A stretch of 15,366 nucleotides of DNA, taken from Butyrivibrio sp. (lineage in GTDB: Bacteria > Bacillota_A > Clostridia > Lachnospirales > Lachnospiraceae). A program made the translations under genes and the position numbers. Location: assembly GCF_024699075.1 (NCBI RefSeq), contig NZ_JAILQF010000488.1:1-15366 (forward strand), given 5' to 3'. Shown one piece after another: positions 13,476 through 15,366 of the stretch; position 1 is the stretch's first letter; each line of letters starts with the position of its first letter. Below the pieces are notes generated by a model. It searched no databases. It was not told the DNA's origin and worked only from the letters and a program-made list of their open reading frames with translations.

Positions 13476-14447
13476 TCAGATGACAAAGTCATCACTATCA
13501 TCTTCGCACCAGCATTCGCCCTGTTTGAACTCAGATGGTGTATGCTCATTGCCATTACCATCTTTATAAATAAGTTCCTGGTTCCTGATGGTAACCCTTG
13601 TGCATGCAGGCACAGATGCTGTAATAAAGCAGTTTGAACCTACTACAGAATCATGACCTATAATGGTCTCTCCTCCAAGGATTGAAGCTCCTGAGTAAAT
13701 TGTTACATTGTCTTCAACGGTAGGATGACGTTTTTTGCCTCGAAGATCCTGACCGCCTCTTGTAGAAAGAGCTCCAAGTGTTACACCCTGATAGACCTTC
13801 ACATGCTCGCCAATTATAGTAGTCTCTCCAACTACAACACCGGTTCCATGGTCGATCATGAAGTACTTACCAATGGTAGCTCCCGGATTTATATCAATAC
13901 CGGTCCTGGAATGGGCATATTCTGTCATCATACGTGGAATAAGTGGCACACTAAGCAGATAAAGTTCGTGCGCCATACGATTAACTGTTGTAGCAAGAAT
14001 TCCCGGATAAGAAAGAACTATCTCTTCCTTACCATAAGCAGCAGGGTCTCCGTCAAATGTAGCCTGTACGTCCGTATCAACATATTCCCTTATCATAGGA
14101 ATCTTCTCACCAAACTCACCAGCTATTCTCTTAGCAGCCTCTTTTCTTAGAGTCTCATCAGTATCGCGGTACTCTTCATTATAAGAAAGCGCAATAGTTA
14201 TCTGCTTCTCCAGATTATACATTACGTCTTCTATAAGGACCGACATTCGGTTTCTGTCATTAAAGCTTCTGTAAACCCTGTCTCTATAATATCCTGGGAA
14301 AATAACATTAAGAAGCTTAAGGGTTATATCCTCAACCGCTTTAGAATCCGGCTGACCAAACACATCCATTTTGTCAACATCACGCTTCTTGTCATAATCT
14401 TGAAGAATAATTTTAATTATGTGATTGATCTCATGATTATCAGGCAT
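13476..14447 (-). CDS. cysE: Serine O-acetyltransferase
   Basis: Transfers acetyl from acetyl-CoA to L-serine, the first step of cysteine synthesis. I chose ATG at 14447 (323 residues, MPDNHEINH) because AAGGAGG lies 7 nt upstream; an extension to 14549 would run across the likely promoter. The N-terminal helical domain (about 1-160) precedes left-handed beta-helix hexapeptide repeats (about 183-290). Within it are TGIDINPGATIG with Asp185, the active-site His200 in MIDHGTG, VVVGETTIIG, and GVTLGALS followed by a basic loop and RHPTVEDNV. This is the SatA/EpsC-like form, longer than E. coli CysE at the N-terminus. The position after DI is Asn187 where E. coli has His. The last 12 residues (CWCEDDSDDFVI) are an odd acidic tail with two Cys. 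No O-acetylserine lyase gene is adjacent. Confidence 0.94.
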   Translation of the reverse strand: MPDNHEINHIIKIILQDYDKKRDVDKMDVFGQPDSKAVEDITLKLLNVIFPGYYRDRVYRSFNDRNRMSVLIEDVMYNLEKQITIALSYNEEYRDTDETLRKEAAKRIAGEFGEKIPMIREYVDTDVQATFDGDPAAYGKEEIVLSYPGILATTVNRMAHELYLLSVPLIPRMMTEYAHSRTGIDINPGATIGKYFMIDHGTGVVVGETTIIGEHVKVYQGVTLGALSTRGGQDLRGKKRHPTVEDNVTIYSGASILGGETIIGHDSVVGSNCFITASVPACTRVTIRNQELIYKDGNGNEHTPSEFKQGECWCEDDSDDFVI

Positions 14448-14489
14448 GATACTGCCTCCTTCAAAATTCAAAATTGTACAATCACTTGG

Positions 14490-14518
14490 ATTATACCATA
14501 ATTGCCCACTAGTAGCGA
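14490..14518 (-). promoter_or_regulatory. cysE promoter (extended -10)
   Basis: TGGTATAAT on the minus strand (-10 at 14490-14495 with TG one base upstream). The -35 position (14513-14518) is poor, as is common with extended -10 promoters. The leader would be about 36 nt, too short for a T-box or S-box. Confidence 0.6.
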
Positions 14519-14585
14519 GTAAAACAAAGAGCATGTCACCCAGTAGCAATCTAAAGATAATACGTTATCCACTATATCGTTATAA

Positions 14586-14621
14586 AAGCAAAAAGCGTAG
14601 CAGTCATAAAACTACTACACT
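14586..14621 (-). terminator. Intrinsic terminator after the membrane protein gene
   Basis: On the minus strand AGTGTAGTAGT (14611-14621) pairs with ACTGCTACGCT (14594-14604) over 11 bp including two G-U pairs, with a 6-nt loop. TTTTGCTTTT follows. Confidence 0.85.
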
Positions 14622-14664
14622 TAATAAAGCTTTGGTTGTATCTTGATACCGACCATCTTTTGTA

Positions 14665-15366
14665 TTACTTATTATTCTGATCATTTCTCTTGAAAGAGCC
14701 AAGACCTGATTCCTTTTCCTTCTTACCACTAATACCTGAAATAACAGCGACAACAAGACCTACTCCGGAAAAGATATACTGCATTACCAGATTCTCCATG
14801 AATGCTGAACGCCAGGTTTCACCGAACTTGTCAATCTTATCATCAACTTCGATAAATGCTTCAAATACACTATAGCCCTTGAATAACTGCATGATGTCTA
14901 TAGCAAAGCAAAGTCTTGTACCAACATATACCATGATAAGAGTAACTATTGTGCTTATTGCAATACCCTTGTAGGAATTTCTTCCTGAAAACTTTTCATA
15001 TCCCTTGAATGCACAAATAGCCATTATAAATCCTGTATAAAAAGATACTCTGTCTCCCATAGAAAGAAGTACCATGAAAGCTACACCAACAAGAGAACCT
15101 AAAATGGCGCCAAGGATACCTTTACCTACGTTCTCCTCTTTTTCCATTTCTGCAGCCATCTTATCAACACTCATAGCCTGTCCATTAAGTCTTGCTCCCT
15201 GAGCATTCATATTGTATCCATTTGCATCATATCCGGAAGCATACTGCGTATTATTATAAGAAACAGACTGATCGTTATTCTGGTAATTAAAGTTTTGATT
15301 ACCTTCTGCTCCGAAATTATTCTGGTAATTATAATTTTGATTACCTTCTGCTCCGAAATTATTCTG
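14665..15366 (-). CDS. Membrane protein with N-terminal Gln/Asn/Tyr-rich 14-residue repeats, N-terminus outside the window
   Basis: The frame is open from the window edge to the stop at 14665, 233 residues. I do not recognise a family. The N-terminal part is repetitive: QNNFGAEGNQNYNY, then QNNFGAEGNQNFNY, then QNNDQ, followed by more Asn/Tyr/Gly-rich sequence. The repeats are also near-identical at DNA level (42-bp period, 15301-15324 and 15343-15366). A short amphipathic segment (SVDKMAAEMEKEENVG) leads to about four hydrophobic segments: GILGAILGSLVGVAFMVLLS, FYTGFIMAICAFKG, GIAISTIVTLIMVYVGT and YIFSGVGLVVAVISGIS. The tail is charged. An internal Met at 15210 lacks a ribosome binding site, and the repeats run upstream of it in frame, so the true start is beyond the window. 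It ends in its own terminator, 218 bp from cysE. Confidence 0.8.
   Translation of the reverse strand, partial: QNNFGAEGNQNYNYQNNFGAEGNQNFNYQNNDQSVSYNNTQYASGYDANGYNMNAQGARLNGQAMSVDKMAAEMEKEENVGKGILGAILGSLVGVAFMVLLSMGDRVSFYTGFIMAICAFKGYEKFSGRNSYKGIAISTIVTLIMVYVGTRLCFAIDIMQLFKGYSVFEAFIEVDDKIDKFGETWRSAFMENLVMQYIFSGVGLVVAVISGISGKKEKESGLGSFKRNDQNNK
15301..15366 (-). repeat. 42-bp in-frame tandem repeat (14 residues)
   Basis: The 24 bases at 15301-15324 recur exactly at 15343-15366, and the connecting 18 bases resemble the degenerate third copy at about 15277-15300. The array probably continues beyond the window. Copy number could vary between strains by slippage or recombination. Confidence 0.85.

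Noticed and set aside
14448..14549. N-terminal extension of cysE by 34 residues
   Set aside because: It lacks a ribosome binding site, crosses the extended -10 promoter, and the ATG at 14447 has an ideal AAGGAGG.
14448..14560. T-box or S-box riboswitch ahead of cysE
   Set aside because: The predicted leader is about 36 nt and shows none of the conserved stems of either class.

Overview
The window is chromosomal DNA from a low-GC, AT-rich Firmicute of the Lachnospiraceae type, most likely Butyrivibrio or a close relative. The reasons are the thl-crt-hbd-bcd butyrate gene order, strong AGGAGG ribosome binding sites, short AT-rich gaps with many hairpins, and a CheX/CheY-type signalling operon. 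Nearly every gene lies on the minus strand, so transcription runs from high to low coordinates. The one plus-strand gene is a short-chain dehydrogenase/reductase at 8376-9098. I see no phage, transposon, CRISPR, rRNA or tRNA.

Region 1-4404 is the butyrate pathway operon. Thiolase (thl) condenses two acetyl-CoA, 3-hydroxybutyryl-CoA dehydrogenase (hbd) reduces the product, crotonase (crt) dehydrates it, and butyryl-CoA dehydrogenase (bcd, cut by the window edge) reduces crotonyl-CoA. The electron-transfer flavoprotein genes etfB and etfA are expected beyond base 1. Transcription appears to start from a TTGCAA/TATAAT promoter near 4350. A perfect match to the CcpA cre consensus sits just upstream, and a long structured leader follows. 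Hairpins without U-tracts fill the thl-crt and hbd-bcd gaps. A gene-free stretch of about 600 bp upstream contains three 31-32 bp imperfect tandem repeats.

Region 4736-8342 holds three apparently single-gene units: long-form hibernation factor hpf, a secreted SH3-SH3-NlpC/P60 peptidoglycan hydrolase, and thioredoxin reductase trxB. Each has its own terminator and recognisable promoter. The hydrolase promoter is the best in the window (TTGACA, 17 bp, TATATT). It carries a 17-bp inverted repeat against the -35 and a near-match to a WalR box at the transcription start.

Region 9153-11851 is a three-gene operon: an SseB-domain protein, a protein joining four 29-residue repeats to a CheX-like phosphatase domain, and a stand-alone CheY-like receiver. 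The genes could form a phosphorylation/dephosphorylation pair with an accessory protein. This is the least conventional gene set here.

Region 11967-15366 contains an M18 aminopeptidase, serine O-acetyltransferase (cysE, first step of cysteine synthesis) and the C-terminal part of a multi-pass membrane protein. The visible N-terminal part of that protein is made of 14-residue Gln/Asn/Tyr-rich repeats.
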